Positions 26,285 to 34,010 of a stretch of DNA of 64,000 nt are shown one piece after another. The position numbers were made by a program, and so were the translations under genes. Numbering within the stretch: the stretch's first letter is position 1; each line of letters starts with the position of its first letter. The DNA comes from Azospirillum sp. OGB3. GTDB lineage: Bacteria > Pseudomonadota > Alphaproteobacteria > Azospirillales > Azospirillaceae. The notes under the pieces were generated by a model. That model was not told the DNA's origin. It was given only the letters and a program-made list of their open reading frames with translations, and did no database searches. The DNA is taken from NCBI RefSeq assembly GCF_014192915.1, contig NZ_JACHYN010000003.1, positions 62,001-126,000 of the forward strand, written 5' to 3'.

Positions 26285-27379
26285 ATGACCCAGCCGAACA
26301 ACGGCCCGGCGCCCCGCCCGGGGATTCTCGACATCGCCCCCTACGTCGGCGGCGAGCATGCGGGGCACATCCGCCTCGCCTCCAATGAAGGCGCGCTCGG
26401 CCCCAGCCCGCGCGCCGTGGAGGCCTACAAGGCCGCCGCGGGCGAGCTGCACCGCTACCCGGACGGCGGCTCCGCCAAGCTGCGCAAGGCCATCGCCGAG
26501 CGCTTCGGCCTGGACGCCGACCGCGTGGTCTGCGGCGCCGGTTCCGACGAGCTGATCGCCCTGCTGATCCGCGCCTATGCCGGGCCGGGCGACGAGGTGC
26601 TGTACTCGCAGCACGGCTTCCTGATGTACCCGATCGGCGCCAAGTCGGTCGGCGCCACGCCGGTCCAGGCGCCGGAGACGAACCTGACCACCGATGTGGA
26701 TTCGCTGCTGGCCCACGTCACGCCGCGCACCCGGCTGGTCTTCGTCGCCAACCCGAACAACCCGACCGGCACCTACATCACCGCCGACGAGATGGCCCGC
26801 CTGCACGCCGGCCTGCCGGAGAACGCCATCCTGGTCATCGACGCGGCCTACGCCGAGTACATGAACCACAACGACTATTCGGCGGGGCAGGAGCTGGTTG
26901 ACCGCTTCCCCAACGTGGTGATGACCCGCACCTTCTCGAAGATCTTCGCGCTGGGCTCGGTCCGGCTGGGCTGGGCCTATTGCCCGGCGGGGATCGCCGA
27001 CGTGCTGAACCGCGTGCGCGGTCCCTTCAACGTCTCCTCCGCGGCGCAGATCGCCGGGGTGGCGGCGCTGGAGGACACCGAGTTCCTGGAGCGCTCGCGC
27101 AGCCACAACACCGAGTGGCGGGAGTGGTTCGTCCAGCAGGTTCACGGGCTCGGCCTGAAGACCCATCCCAGCGTGACGAACTTCGTCCTGGTCGACTTCG
27201 CCGGCCAGACCGCCGGCAAGGACGACGCCGAGGCGGCGCGCCTGTTCCTGAAGGGCCGCGGCATCCTGGTCCGCCAGATGCCCGCCTACGGCCTGCCGAG
27301 CTGCCTGCGCGTCACCATCGGCACGGAGGCCGAGATGCGCGAGGTGGTGCGGGCGCTGAAGGACTTCCTGGCGGCGTAA
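26285..27379 (+). CDS. hisC: Histidinol-phosphate / aromatic aminotransferase
   Basis: A 364-residue class I/II PLP aminotransferase. The HisC signatures are IRLASNEGALGPSPRAVEA, LHRYPDGGSAKLRKA, the NPNNPTGT loop, and the PLP-lysine block TRTFSKIFALGSVRLGW with Lys219. It can transaminate imidazole-acetol phosphate in histidine synthesis; homologues in this gene position are also taken to act on aromatic keto acids. Its place between chorismate mutase and tyrA favours at least a dual role. An intrinsic terminator follows the stop. Confidence 0.92.
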   Translation: MTQPNNGPAPRPGILDIAPYVGGEHAGHIRLASNEGALGPSPRAVEAYKAAAGELHRYPDGGSAKLRKAIAERFGLDADRVVCGAGSDELIALLIRAYAGPGDEVLYSQHGFLMYPIGAKSVGATPVQAPETNLTTDVDSLLAHVTPRTRLVFVANPNNPTGTYITADEMARLHAGLPENAILVIDAAYAEYMNHNDYSAGQELVDRFPNVVMTRTFSKIFALGSVRLGWAYCPAGIADVLNRVRGPFNVSSAAQIAGVAALEDTEFLERSRSHNTEWREWFVQQVHGLGLKTHPSVTNFVLVDFAGQTAGKDDAEAARLFLKGRGILVRQMPAYGLPSCLRVTIGTEAEMREVVRALKDFLAA

Positions 27380-27404
27380 CGGGGCCGTCGGATCGAGCGG
27401 AAAC

Positions 27405-27430
27405 AGGCCGGGCCTCGCGCCCGGCCTTTT
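27405..27430 (+). terminator. Rho-independent terminator after hisC
   Basis: AGGCCGGGC and GCCCGGCCT form a stem around CTCGCG-type loop bases, followed by TTTT. It ends 113 bases before tyrA. Confidence 0.8.
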
Positions 27431-27543
27431 CGTTTCTGCCGTTGCAAGCGTCCGGCCGACCAAAGTTTCGCTTGGTCGGGGGGCGCCTTGGTGCTTTATA
27501 GCGGGGCGTTCTGCAACCCATCCGCAGCCGGTGCCTTGAGATC

Positions 27544-28437
27544 ATGAGCGAGACCGCCACTCCCTTGTTCGACCGCGTCGCCATCGTCGGCGTGGGTCTG
27601 ATCGGTTCGTCCCTGGCGCGGGCGCTCACGCATTACGGGGTGGCGCGTCAGGTCGTCTGCGCGGACCGCAGCCCGGAGCATTGCGCCAAGGCGATGGAAC
27701 TGGGCATCGTCGAGCGGGCCACCACCGATCTGGCGGACGCGCTGGAGGGTGCGGACGTGGTGGTCCTGGCGACTCCCGTCGGGGCTTTCGCCGAGGTGGG
27801 GGAGCAGCTCGGGCCGCTGCTGCGCCCCGGCATGATCGTGACGGACGTCGGCTCGGTGAAGCAGGCGGTGCTGCGCGACGTCGGGCCGCACATCCCGGAC
27901 GGCGTGCATCTGATTCCCGGACACCCGGTGGCGGGCACCGAGCATTCGGGGCCGGAGGCCGGCTTCGCTACCCTGTTCCAGGGCCGCTGGTGCATCGTCA
28001 CCCCGCCGCCCGGCGCCAACGAGGGCGCGGTGGACAAGGTGGTGACGATGTGGCGCCGCATCGGTTCCACCGTGGAACTGATGGACGCCAACCATCATGA
28101 CCGCGTGCTGGCGATTACCTCGCACCTGCCGCACCTGATCGCCTACACCATCGTCGGCACGGCGTCCGACCTTGAGGACGACACCAAGTCCGAGGTCATC
28201 AAGTTCTCGGCCGGCGGCTTCCGCGACTTCACCCGCATCGCTGCCAGCGACCCGGTGATGTGGCGCGACGTGTTCCTGAACAACCGGGAAGCGGTCCTGG
28301 AAATCCTCCAGCGCTTTACCGAGGACCTGACAGCTCTCCAGCGCGCCATCCGCTGGGGCGAGGGGGAGCAGTTGCAGGACCATTTCACCAAGACCCGCGC
28401 CATCCGCCGCGGCATCATCGACGCCAAGCAAGCCTGA
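27544..28437 (+). CDS. tyrA: Prephenate/arogenate dehydrogenase
   Basis: A 297-residue cyclohexadienyl dehydrogenase for tyrosine synthesis. The NAD-binding motif GVGLIGSSLARAL is near residues 16-28. VVVLATPVGAF, TDVGSVKQAVL and IPGHPVAGTEHSGPEAG, with the catalytic His and substrate-binding residues, are all typical. MDANHHDRVLAITSHLPHLIAY and SAGGFRDFTRIA follow. There is no chorismate mutase or ACT domain fused to it; the separate mutase is encoded two genes upstream. It probably has a promoter of its own because a terminator lies between hisC and tyrA. Confidence 0.94.
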   Translation: MSETATPLFDRVAIVGVGLIGSSLARALTHYGVARQVVCADRSPEHCAKAMELGIVERATTDLADALEGADVVVLATPVGAFAEVGEQLGPLLRPGMIVTDVGSVKQAVLRDVGPHIPDGVHLIPGHPVAGTEHSGPEAGFATLFQGRWCIVTPPPGANEGAVDKVVTMWRRIGSTVELMDANHHDRVLAITSHLPHLIAYTIVGTASDLEDDTKSEVIKFSAGGFRDFTRIAASDPVMWRDVFLNNREAVLEILQRFTEDLTALQRAIRWGEGEQLQDHFTKTRAIRRGIIDAKQA

Positions 28438-28630
28438 CCGGTGCGGTTGCGTCGTTCGGCCGGCGTCGCCGTCCGACGTTCTTTTTTCACATTAAAATTT
28501 TGATAAATGATAATCGTGCATATGTGAATTACACACCAATCGGCAAAAGACGACTTGCCTGATAGGGATCGCCCGTGTTCAATAATCCCCGGGACCACGC
28601 CATCGACCGTCAGCCTGGGGAACACCGTTC
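28438..28630. promoter_or_regulatory. AT-rich promoter region of the sulfate-binding-protein gene
   Basis: The 193 bases hold an unusually AT-rich block at about 28481-28535. In it TTCACAT (28486-28492) and ATGTGAA (28522-28528) are inverted 29 bases apart. No coding frame is convincing. This is the obvious place for a regulated promoter, but the boxes cannot be fixed. Confidence 0.5.
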
Positions 28631-29647
28631 ATGCCGTCGCGCTTCAGCCAGAGCCTCATCGCCGTCGGGCTGGTGACCTTGGCCGCCCTGGCGACCGCCA
28701 GCGCCGCGAGCCGCAGCACGATCCTGAACGTCTCCTACGACCCGACGCGGGAGCTGTACGAGGAGTTCAATCCCGCCTTCGCCCGCACCTGGGCGGAGGC
28801 GTCGGGGGAGACGGTGGTCATCCACCAGTCGCACGGCGGATCGGGCGCACAGGCGCGCTCGGTCATCGACGGGCTGGACGCCGACGTGGTGACGCTGGCT
28901 CTGGGCTACGACGTGGACGCCATCGCCGACGCCGGGCTGATCGCGAAGGACTGGCGGACGCGTCTGCCGAACAACAGCTCCCCCTACACCTCCACCATTG
29001 TGTTCCTGGTCCGCAAGGGCAACCCGAAGCGGATCAAGGACTGGGACGATCTGGTGAAGCCGGACGTGGAGGTGGTCACCCCCAACCCGAAGACCTCGGG
29101 CGGGGCGCGCTGGAACTACCTCGCCGCCTGGGCTTACGCGCTGAAGGCGAACGGCGACGACGAGGCGAAGGCCAGGCAATTCGTCGCCGACCTTTACAAA
29201 CACGTCCCGGTGCTGGACAGCGGCGCCCGCGGGGCCGCGCTGACCTTCACCCGCAAGGGCGTCGGCGACGTTCTGCTGGCCTGGGAGAACGAGGCTTTCC
29301 TGTCGCTCCAGGAGTTCGGCGCCGACCAGTTCGAGATCGTCGTGCCGTCCCTGTCCATCCTGACCGAGCCGCCGGTGGCCGTGGTGGACAGCGTGGTCGA
29401 CCGCAAGGGCACCCGCAAGGTGGCCGAGGCCTATGTGCAATACCTCTACACCCGCGAGGGGCAGGAGATCGCCGCCCGGAATTTCTACCGGCCCCGCCAT
29501 CCCGAGCTGGCGCGGCAGTACGCCGGGCGCTTTTCGCCGGTGGCGCTGGTGACCGTGGACGACGTCTTCGGCGGCTGGCAAAAGGCCCAGGCGACCCATT
29601 TCGCGGAGGGCGCCCTGTTCGACCAGATCCAGGCGGCGCCCCGCTGA
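28631..29647 (+). CDS. Sulfate/thiosulfate ABC transporter, periplasmic binding protein
   Basis: A 338-residue family-1 sulfate-binding protein. A signal peptide ([27 protein letters not shown]) is evident. The mature part starts [20 protein letters not shown]. The ligand region [27 protein letters not shown] and the segment [21 protein letters not shown] are diagnostic of Sbp/CysP. No permease or ATPase gene lies next to it, so it must serve a transporter encoded elsewhere. GGGGA is upstream of the ATG. An XRE-cupin regulator gene follows after 47 bases. Confidence 0.93.
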   Translation: MPSRFSQSLIAVGLVTLAALATASAASRSTILNVSYDPTRELYEEFNPAFARTWAEASGETVVIHQSHGGSGAQARSVIDGLDADVVTLALGYDVDAIADAGLIAKDWRTRLPNNSSPYTSTIVFLVRKGNPKRIKDWDDLVKPDVEVVTPNPKTSGGARWNYLAAWAYALKANGDDEAKARQFVADLYKHVPVLDSGARGAALTFTRKGVGDVLLAWENEAFLSLQEFGADQFEIVVPSLSILTEPPVAVVDSVVDRKGTRKVAEAYVQYLYTREGQEIAARNFYRPRHPELARQYAGRFSPVALVTVDDVFGGWQKAQATHFAEGALFDQIQAAPR

Positions 29648-29694
29648 CTTTCAGGAATTGAGCACGCAGTGATGGAACGGGAGGGCCAAACACC

Positions 29695-30306
29695 ATGAGC
29701 ACGACATCGACCCCCCGGAGCACGGACTCCCGGACGGCGGACGGCGACGCCAACCCGCTGAACGGCGTGATCGCCGAGAACATCCGCAATTTCCGGCTCC
29801 GCCAGGGGTTGTCCGTCGACGCGCTCGCCAAGCTGTCGGGCAACAGCCGGGCCGAACTGACGGCGGTCGAGGCGGGGCGGGGACCGTCCAGCATCGATTT
29901 CCTGTGGACCATCGCCCGCGCGCTCGACGTGCCTTTCTCCAGCCTGCTCAGCAGCGGGGGCAGCGGCGGGACCACGGTGATCCGGCGGGCGGACAGCCGC
30001 CCGCTGGCCTCGCGCGACGGGCGGTTCAGCTCGCGGGCGCTGTTCCCCTTCCGCGGCGAACGGCAGGTGGAGTTCTACGAGCTGCGCCTCGCCCCCGGCA
30101 CCGACGAGCGGGCCGACGCCCACACCATCGGCACAGTTGAGAACATCCTGGTCGGGAGCGGCGTGGTCGAGATCGAGACCGGCGACGGGGCCCACCGGCT
30201 GGAGGAGGGCGACACGATCCAGTTCGACGCCGACGCCCCCCACGCCTACCGCAATGTGGGCGATGGCGAAGCGCTGTTGTATCTCGTGATGACCTACGTG
30301 CTCTGA
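29695..30306 (+). CDS. XRE-family regulator with C-terminal cupin domain
   Basis: A 203-residue regulator. The XRE helix-turn-helix covers about residues 24-80 ([21 protein letters not shown] and [20 protein letters not shown]). A cupin_2 sensor domain covers about 120-203 ([17 protein letters not shown], then [14 protein letters not shown] and [19 protein letters not shown]). Such regulators control small-molecule catabolism or sulfur and polyamine metabolism. GGGAGGG precedes the ATG. Its closeness to the sulfate-binding-protein gene suggests cotranscription and a link to sulfur status, which is inference. Confidence 0.87.
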   Translation: MSTTSTPRSTDSRTADGDANPLNGVIAENIRNFRLRQGLSVDALAKLSGNSRAELTAVEAGRGPSSIDFLWTIARALDVPFSSLLSSGGSGGTTVIRRADSRPLASRDGRFSSRALFPFRGERQVEFYELRLAPGTDERADAHTIGTVENILVGSGVVEIETGDGAHRLEEGDTIQFDADAPHAYRNVGDGEALLYLVMTYVL

Positions 30307-30329
30307 TTCCGGCGTTCTCTGGCCCTGGA

Positions 30330-31286
30330 TCAGGCGGCGGTCCGCACGTTGGCGTCGCCGTTGGCGGGGGCCTGCGGCCCGCTGTCGCGGGACATCTCCG
30401 TCTTCAGGGCGGCGGCGAGCTGCCGGAAGGTTTCCTTGCGGCCGGAGGTGCGGCGCCAGACCAGCCCGATCCGGCGAAAGGGACGCTCCCCGCCCAGCGG
30501 GCGGACCACCACATCCAAACCGCGCAGAATCCCCGAGTCGAGCGCCATCTGCGGCAGCAGCGTCACTCCCAGCCCGTTGGCGACCATCTGGACCAGCGTG
30601 TGCAGGCTGGTGCCCTGGAACGTGGCGCTTTGCCGCGCCCCCTCCATGGAGCAGGCGGCCAGCGCGTGGTCGCGCAGGCAGTGTCCGTCCTCCAGCAGCA
30701 GCAGATCGTCCAGCGCTACGTCGGACGGGCGAGGCGTCGTGACGTCGCTCAGCCGATGCTCGGGCGTGCAGACCACGGAAAAGCGGTCTTCGGCAATGTC
30801 GATCGATTCCACGTCGCCGGAGGGGTAGGGCAGGGCCAGGATGGCCGCGTCCAGCTCTCCCGACTCCAGTCGGTCGAGCAGCCGGGCGGTCTGGTCCTCG
30901 CGCAGGAACAGCTTCAGCTTGGGGAAGCTGTCGCGCAGCGCCGGCATCACGCGGGGGATCAGGAAGGGACCGATGGTCGGGATCACGCCCAGATGGAGCG
31001 GCCCGGACATCGGGTCCTCCACCGAGCGGGCCATGTCCACCAGCTCCTCCGCCCCCTTCAGGACGATCCGGGCACGGTCGGCGATCTCGCGGCCCAGCGG
31101 GGTGGGCAGGACGGTGCGCCGCGTGCGTTCCAGCAACGGCGCGCCCAGCAGATTCTCCAATTCCTGGATGCCGGCGCTGAGCGTGGACTGGCTGACGAGG
31201 CACGCCTCCGCCGCCTTGCCGAAATGGCAGCGATCGACGACGGCGACGAGGTAGTGGAGCTGGCGCAAGGTGGGGAGGGGCTTCAT
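30330..31286 (-). CDS. oxyR: Peroxide-sensing LysR-type regulator
   Basis: A 318-residue LysR-family protein. The helix-turn-helix is near residues 18-38 ([20 protein letters not shown]). The redox pair is intact: Cys203 and Cys212 in [12 protein letters not shown] match Cys199 and Cys208 of E. coli OxyR, as does the following [20 protein letters not shown]. It is divergent from ahpC, a classical target. The start used is the ATG at 31286; a GTG nine bases earlier is possible and neither has a strong ribosome-binding site. It probably binds the tetrad site at 31300-31336. Confidence 0.94.
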   Translation of the reverse strand: MKPLPTLRQLHYLVAVVDRCHFGKAAEACLVSQSTLSAGIQELENLLGAPLLERTRRTVLPTPLGREIADRARIVLKGAEELVDMARSVEDPMSGPLHLGVIPTIGPFLIPRVMPALRDSFPKLKLFLREDQTARLLDRLESGELDAAILALPYPSGDVESIDIAEDRFSVVCTPEHRLSDVTTPRPSDVALDDLLLLEDGHCLRDHALAACSMEGARQSATFQGTSLHTLVQMVANGLGVTLLPQMALDSGILRGLDVVVRPLGGERPFRRIGLVWRRTSGRKETFRQLAAALKTEMSRDSGPQAPANGDANVRTAA

Positions 31287-31299
31287 GCACTGCACAATA

Positions 31300-31336
31300 A
31301 TCGGTTTTATCGATCAAAGCGATTGGTATTTTTCGC
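31300..31336. promoter_or_regulatory. OxyR tetrad binding site
   Basis: ATCG-N7-CGAT-N7-ATTG-N7-TCGC spaces four half-elements at 11-base steps, the geometry of OxyR sites (ATAG-N7-CTAT repeated). Three elements fit well, the fourth poorly. It begins 13 bases from the oxyR start and lies 170 bases from ahpC, suited to autoregulation and ahpC activation. Confidence 0.65.
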
Positions 31337-31508
31337 TTCCATCGCTGACCCATTGCCCCTAACTTCCCTGGTGTCAAGCGACCAACGAGGGGGGAGCAGA
31401 CTTCCGGCAGGGATGCCGCGGCACCGGTGGCCCATATGGGAAACGGTGCCAGGCTGGCAGGACACCGGAGTGACGCTTGCTCCAATCATTCAGACTGATG
31501 GAGAAATC

Positions 31509-32072
31509 ATGTCCTTGATCAACACCGAGATTAAGCCGTTCAAGGCGACCGCTTTCAAGGGCGGCAAGTTCATCGACGTCAGCGACGCCGACCTGAAGGG
31601 CAAGTGGTCGGTCGTCTTCTTCTACCCGGCGGACTTCACCTTCGTGTGCCCGACCGAGCTGGAAGACCTGGCCGATAACTACAGCGAGTTCCAGAAGCTC
31701 GGCGTTGAGATCTACAGCGTTTCGACCGACACCCACTTCTGCCACAAGGCCTGGCACGACACCTCGCCGGCCATCGGCAAGATCGCCTACACCATGGTCG
31801 GCGACCCGACCGGCACGATCTGCCGCAACTTCGAGATCCTGATCGAGGAGAAGGGCCTCGCCGACCGCGGCACCTTCGTCGTCGACCCGGACGGCAAGAT
31901 CCAGATCATCGAGATCACCGCCGGCGGCATCGGCCGCGACGCCCGCGAGCTGCTCCGCAAGGTGAAGGCCGCCCAGTACGTCGCCTCGCACCCGGGCGAG
32001 GTCTGCCCGGCCAAGTGGGAAGAGGGTGAGAAGACGCTCGCCCCGTCGCTCGACCTCGTCGGCAAGATCTAA
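31509..32072 (+). CDS. ahpC: Alkyl hydroperoxide reductase, peroxiredoxin subunit
   Basis: A 187-residue typical two-cysteine peroxiredoxin that reduces H2O2 and organic peroxides. The peroxidatic Cys47 is in [17 protein letters not shown] and the resolving Cys166 in [13 protein letters not shown]. The N-terminus [19 protein letters not shown] is close to enteric AhpC. AhpF, encoded next, is its reductant. GGAGA precedes the ATG. Its promoter region faces oxyR and contains the tetrad site. Confidence 0.97.
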   Translation: MSLINTEIKPFKATAFKGGKFIDVSDADLKGKWSVVFFYPADFTFVCPTELEDLADNYSEFQKLGVEIYSVSTDTHFCHKAWHDTSPAIGKIAYTMVGDPTGTICRNFEILIEEKGLADRGTFVVDPDGKIQIIEITAGGIGRDARELLRKVKAAQYVASHPGEVCPAKWEEGEKTLAPSLDLVGKI

Positions 32073-32095
32073 GCCTCCCCGGCTTGATCCTCTGG

Positions 32096-32188
32096 GATCC
32101 GTCCGGCCGCAACCGCGGCCGGACGGATCGGCCGCGGCCACGCCGGCCGCGGCGCCACGGCTTCGGGCCCGGATCGATTCCGGGCCCG
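32096..32188. other. Tandem strong hairpins between ahpC and ahpF
   Basis: The first hairpin (32096-32129) has a perfect 15-bp stem and AACC loop. The second (32164-32188) has a perfect 9-bp stem, CGGGCCCGG / CCGGGCCCG, around a 7-base loop. No T-run follows either. They lie in the 232-base gap and may limit read-through to ahpF or protect ahpC mRNA. Confidence 0.7.
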
Positions 32189-32304
32189 GATCACGAGTGG
32201 CCTTCATCCGTTCAAAAAAAGTCTGTTCAAAGACACTCTGCTGCCCGGACCCGCCCTGGCGCCACCGGGCTCGCTTCGAAAAACCACTTTCGGGAGCCCT
32301 CGCC

Positions 32305-33885
32305 GTGTTGGATAGCAACGTCAAAGGCCAGCTCAAGGCCTATTTCGACAAGATCACGCAGCCCATCGAACTGGCCGCCTCCCTGGACGACGGCGCCAAA
32401 TCGCAAGAGATGCTGGCTCTGCTGCAGGATATCGCGTCCCTGTCGGACAAGATCACCTTCGTCCGCACCGACGACGACGCGCGCAAGCCCTCCTTCGCGA
32501 TCAAGCGCACCGGCACCGACATCGGCGTCCGCTTTGCCGGCCTGCCGATGGGTCACGAATTCAATTCCCTCATCCTCGCCCTGCTGCAGGTCGGCGGCCA
32601 CCCCTCCAAGGAGTCGGCGGAGGTCATCGAGCAGGTGAAGGCGCTGGAGGGTGAGTACAGCTTCGAGACCTACTTCTCGCTGTCCTGCCAGAACTGCCCC
32701 GACGTGGTGCAGGCCCTGAACCTGATGAGCGTTCTGAACCCGCGGATCAAGCATGTCGCCATCGACGGCGCGCTGTTCCAGCAGGAGGTCGAATCGCGCA
32801 AGATCATGGCCGTCCCGTCCATCTTCCTGAACGGCGAGCCGTTCGGCCAGGGCCGCATGGGGCTGGAGCAGATTCTCGCCAAGATCGACACCGGCGCCTC
32901 GCAGCGCGACGCGGAGAAGATCAAGGCCAAGGACGCCTTCGACGTTCTGGTGATCGGCGGCGGCCCGGCCGGCGCCGCGGCGGCGATCTACGCGGCCCGC
33001 AAGGGCATCCGCACCGGCGTCGCGGCGGAGCGCTTCGGCGGTCAGGTCCTCGACACTATGGCCATCGAGAACTTCATCTCCGTCTCCCACACCGAGGGGC
33101 CGAAGCTGGCCACCGCGCTGGAGCAGCACGTCAAGGAGTATGAGGTCGACGTGATGAACCTGCAGCGGGCGGAGAAGCTGATCCCCGCCGAAGGTCCGGG
33201 CGGCCTGATCGAGGTCCAGCTCGCCAATGGCGCCTCGCTGAAGTCGAAGACGGTGATCCTGTCGACCGGCGCCCGCTGGCGCCAGATGGGCGTCCCCGGC
33301 GAGGACGAGTACCGCAACAAGGGCGTGGCCTACTGCCCGCACTGCGACGGCCCGCTGTTCAAGGGCAAGCGCGTGGCGGTGATCGGCGGCGGCAACTCCG
33401 GCGTCGAGGCGGCCATCGATCTGGCCGGCATCGTCGCCGAGGTGACGCTGATCGAGTTCGACAGCCAGCTCCGCGCCGACGAGGTGCTCCAGCGCAAGCT
33501 GCGCAGCCTGCCCAACGTGCGCGTCATCACCTCGGGCCTGACCACCGAGGTGCATGGCGACGGCACCAAGGTGACCGGCCTCAGCTACAAGAACCGCAAC
33601 ACCGGCGAGGTGCACCGCATCGACCTGGAAGGCATCTTCGTGCAGATCGGCCTCGTGCCCAACACCGAGTGGCTGAAGGGCTCGGTGGCGCTGAGCCCGC
33701 GCGGCGAGATCGAGGTGGACGCCCGCGGCCAGACCTCCATCCCCGGCGTGTTCGCCGCGGGTGACGCGACCACGGTGCCCTACAAGCAGATCGTCATCGC
33801 CATGGGCGAGGGCTCGAAGGCCGCCCTGTCGGCCTTCGACTATCTGATCCGCATGGCGCCGGTCGAGGCCGTCGCGGCGGCGTAA
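32305..33885 (+). CDS. ahpF: Alkyl hydroperoxide reductase, flavoprotein subunit
   Basis: A 526-residue NADH-dependent reductase of AhpC. The N-terminal tandem thioredoxin-like domain has the CQNC pair (Cys128, Cys131). The thioredoxin-reductase-like part follows: FAD-binding [12 protein letters not shown] near 217-228, the second redox pair CPHC (Cys344, Cys347), [12 protein letters not shown] for NADH and [14 protein letters not shown] for FAD. The start is the GTG at 32305 with GGGAG eight bases upstream. Its length fits E. coli AhpF. Confidence 0.97.
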   Translation: MLDSNVKGQLKAYFDKITQPIELAASLDDGAKSQEMLALLQDIASLSDKITFVRTDDDARKPSFAIKRTGTDIGVRFAGLPMGHEFNSLILALLQVGGHPSKESAEVIEQVKALEGEYSFETYFSLSCQNCPDVVQALNLMSVLNPRIKHVAIDGALFQQEVESRKIMAVPSIFLNGEPFGQGRMGLEQILAKIDTGASQRDAEKIKAKDAFDVLVIGGGPAGAAAAIYAARKGIRTGVAAERFGGQVLDTMAIENFISVSHTEGPKLATALEQHVKEYEVDVMNLQRAEKLIPAEGPGGLIEVQLANGASLKSKTVILSTGARWRQMGVPGEDEYRNKGVAYCPHCDGPLFKGKRVAVIGGGNSGVEAAIDLAGIVAEVTLIEFDSQLRADEVLQRKLRSLPNVRVITSGLTTEVHGDGTKVTGLSYKNRNTGEVHRIDLEGIFVQIGLVPNTEWLKGSVALSPRGEIEVDARGQTSIPGVFAAGDATTVPYKQIVIAMGEGSKAALSAFDYLIRMAPVEAVAAA

Positions 33886-33902
33886 GGGGGCGTAGTCGTG
33901 TT

Positions 33903-33989
33903 GGGCCCCCACCCAACCCTCCCCCGCTCTCGCAGGGGAGGGCTTTTCTCCTCCCCCTGCGCAGCGGGGGGAGGCCGGGAGGGGGGCCC
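33903..33989. repeat. Long GC-rich palindromic repeat, copy B
   Basis: The left arm (GGGCCCCCACCCAACCCTCC, from 33903) pairs imperfectly with the right arm ending GGAGGGGGGCCC at 33989; an inner stem pairs CAGGGGAGGG with CTCCCCCTG. It shares its core with the element at 465-554 and, like that one, separates two convergent genes. Confidence 0.7.
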
Positions 33990-34010
33990 GTCGCGACCCA
34001 CCCACCCTCG

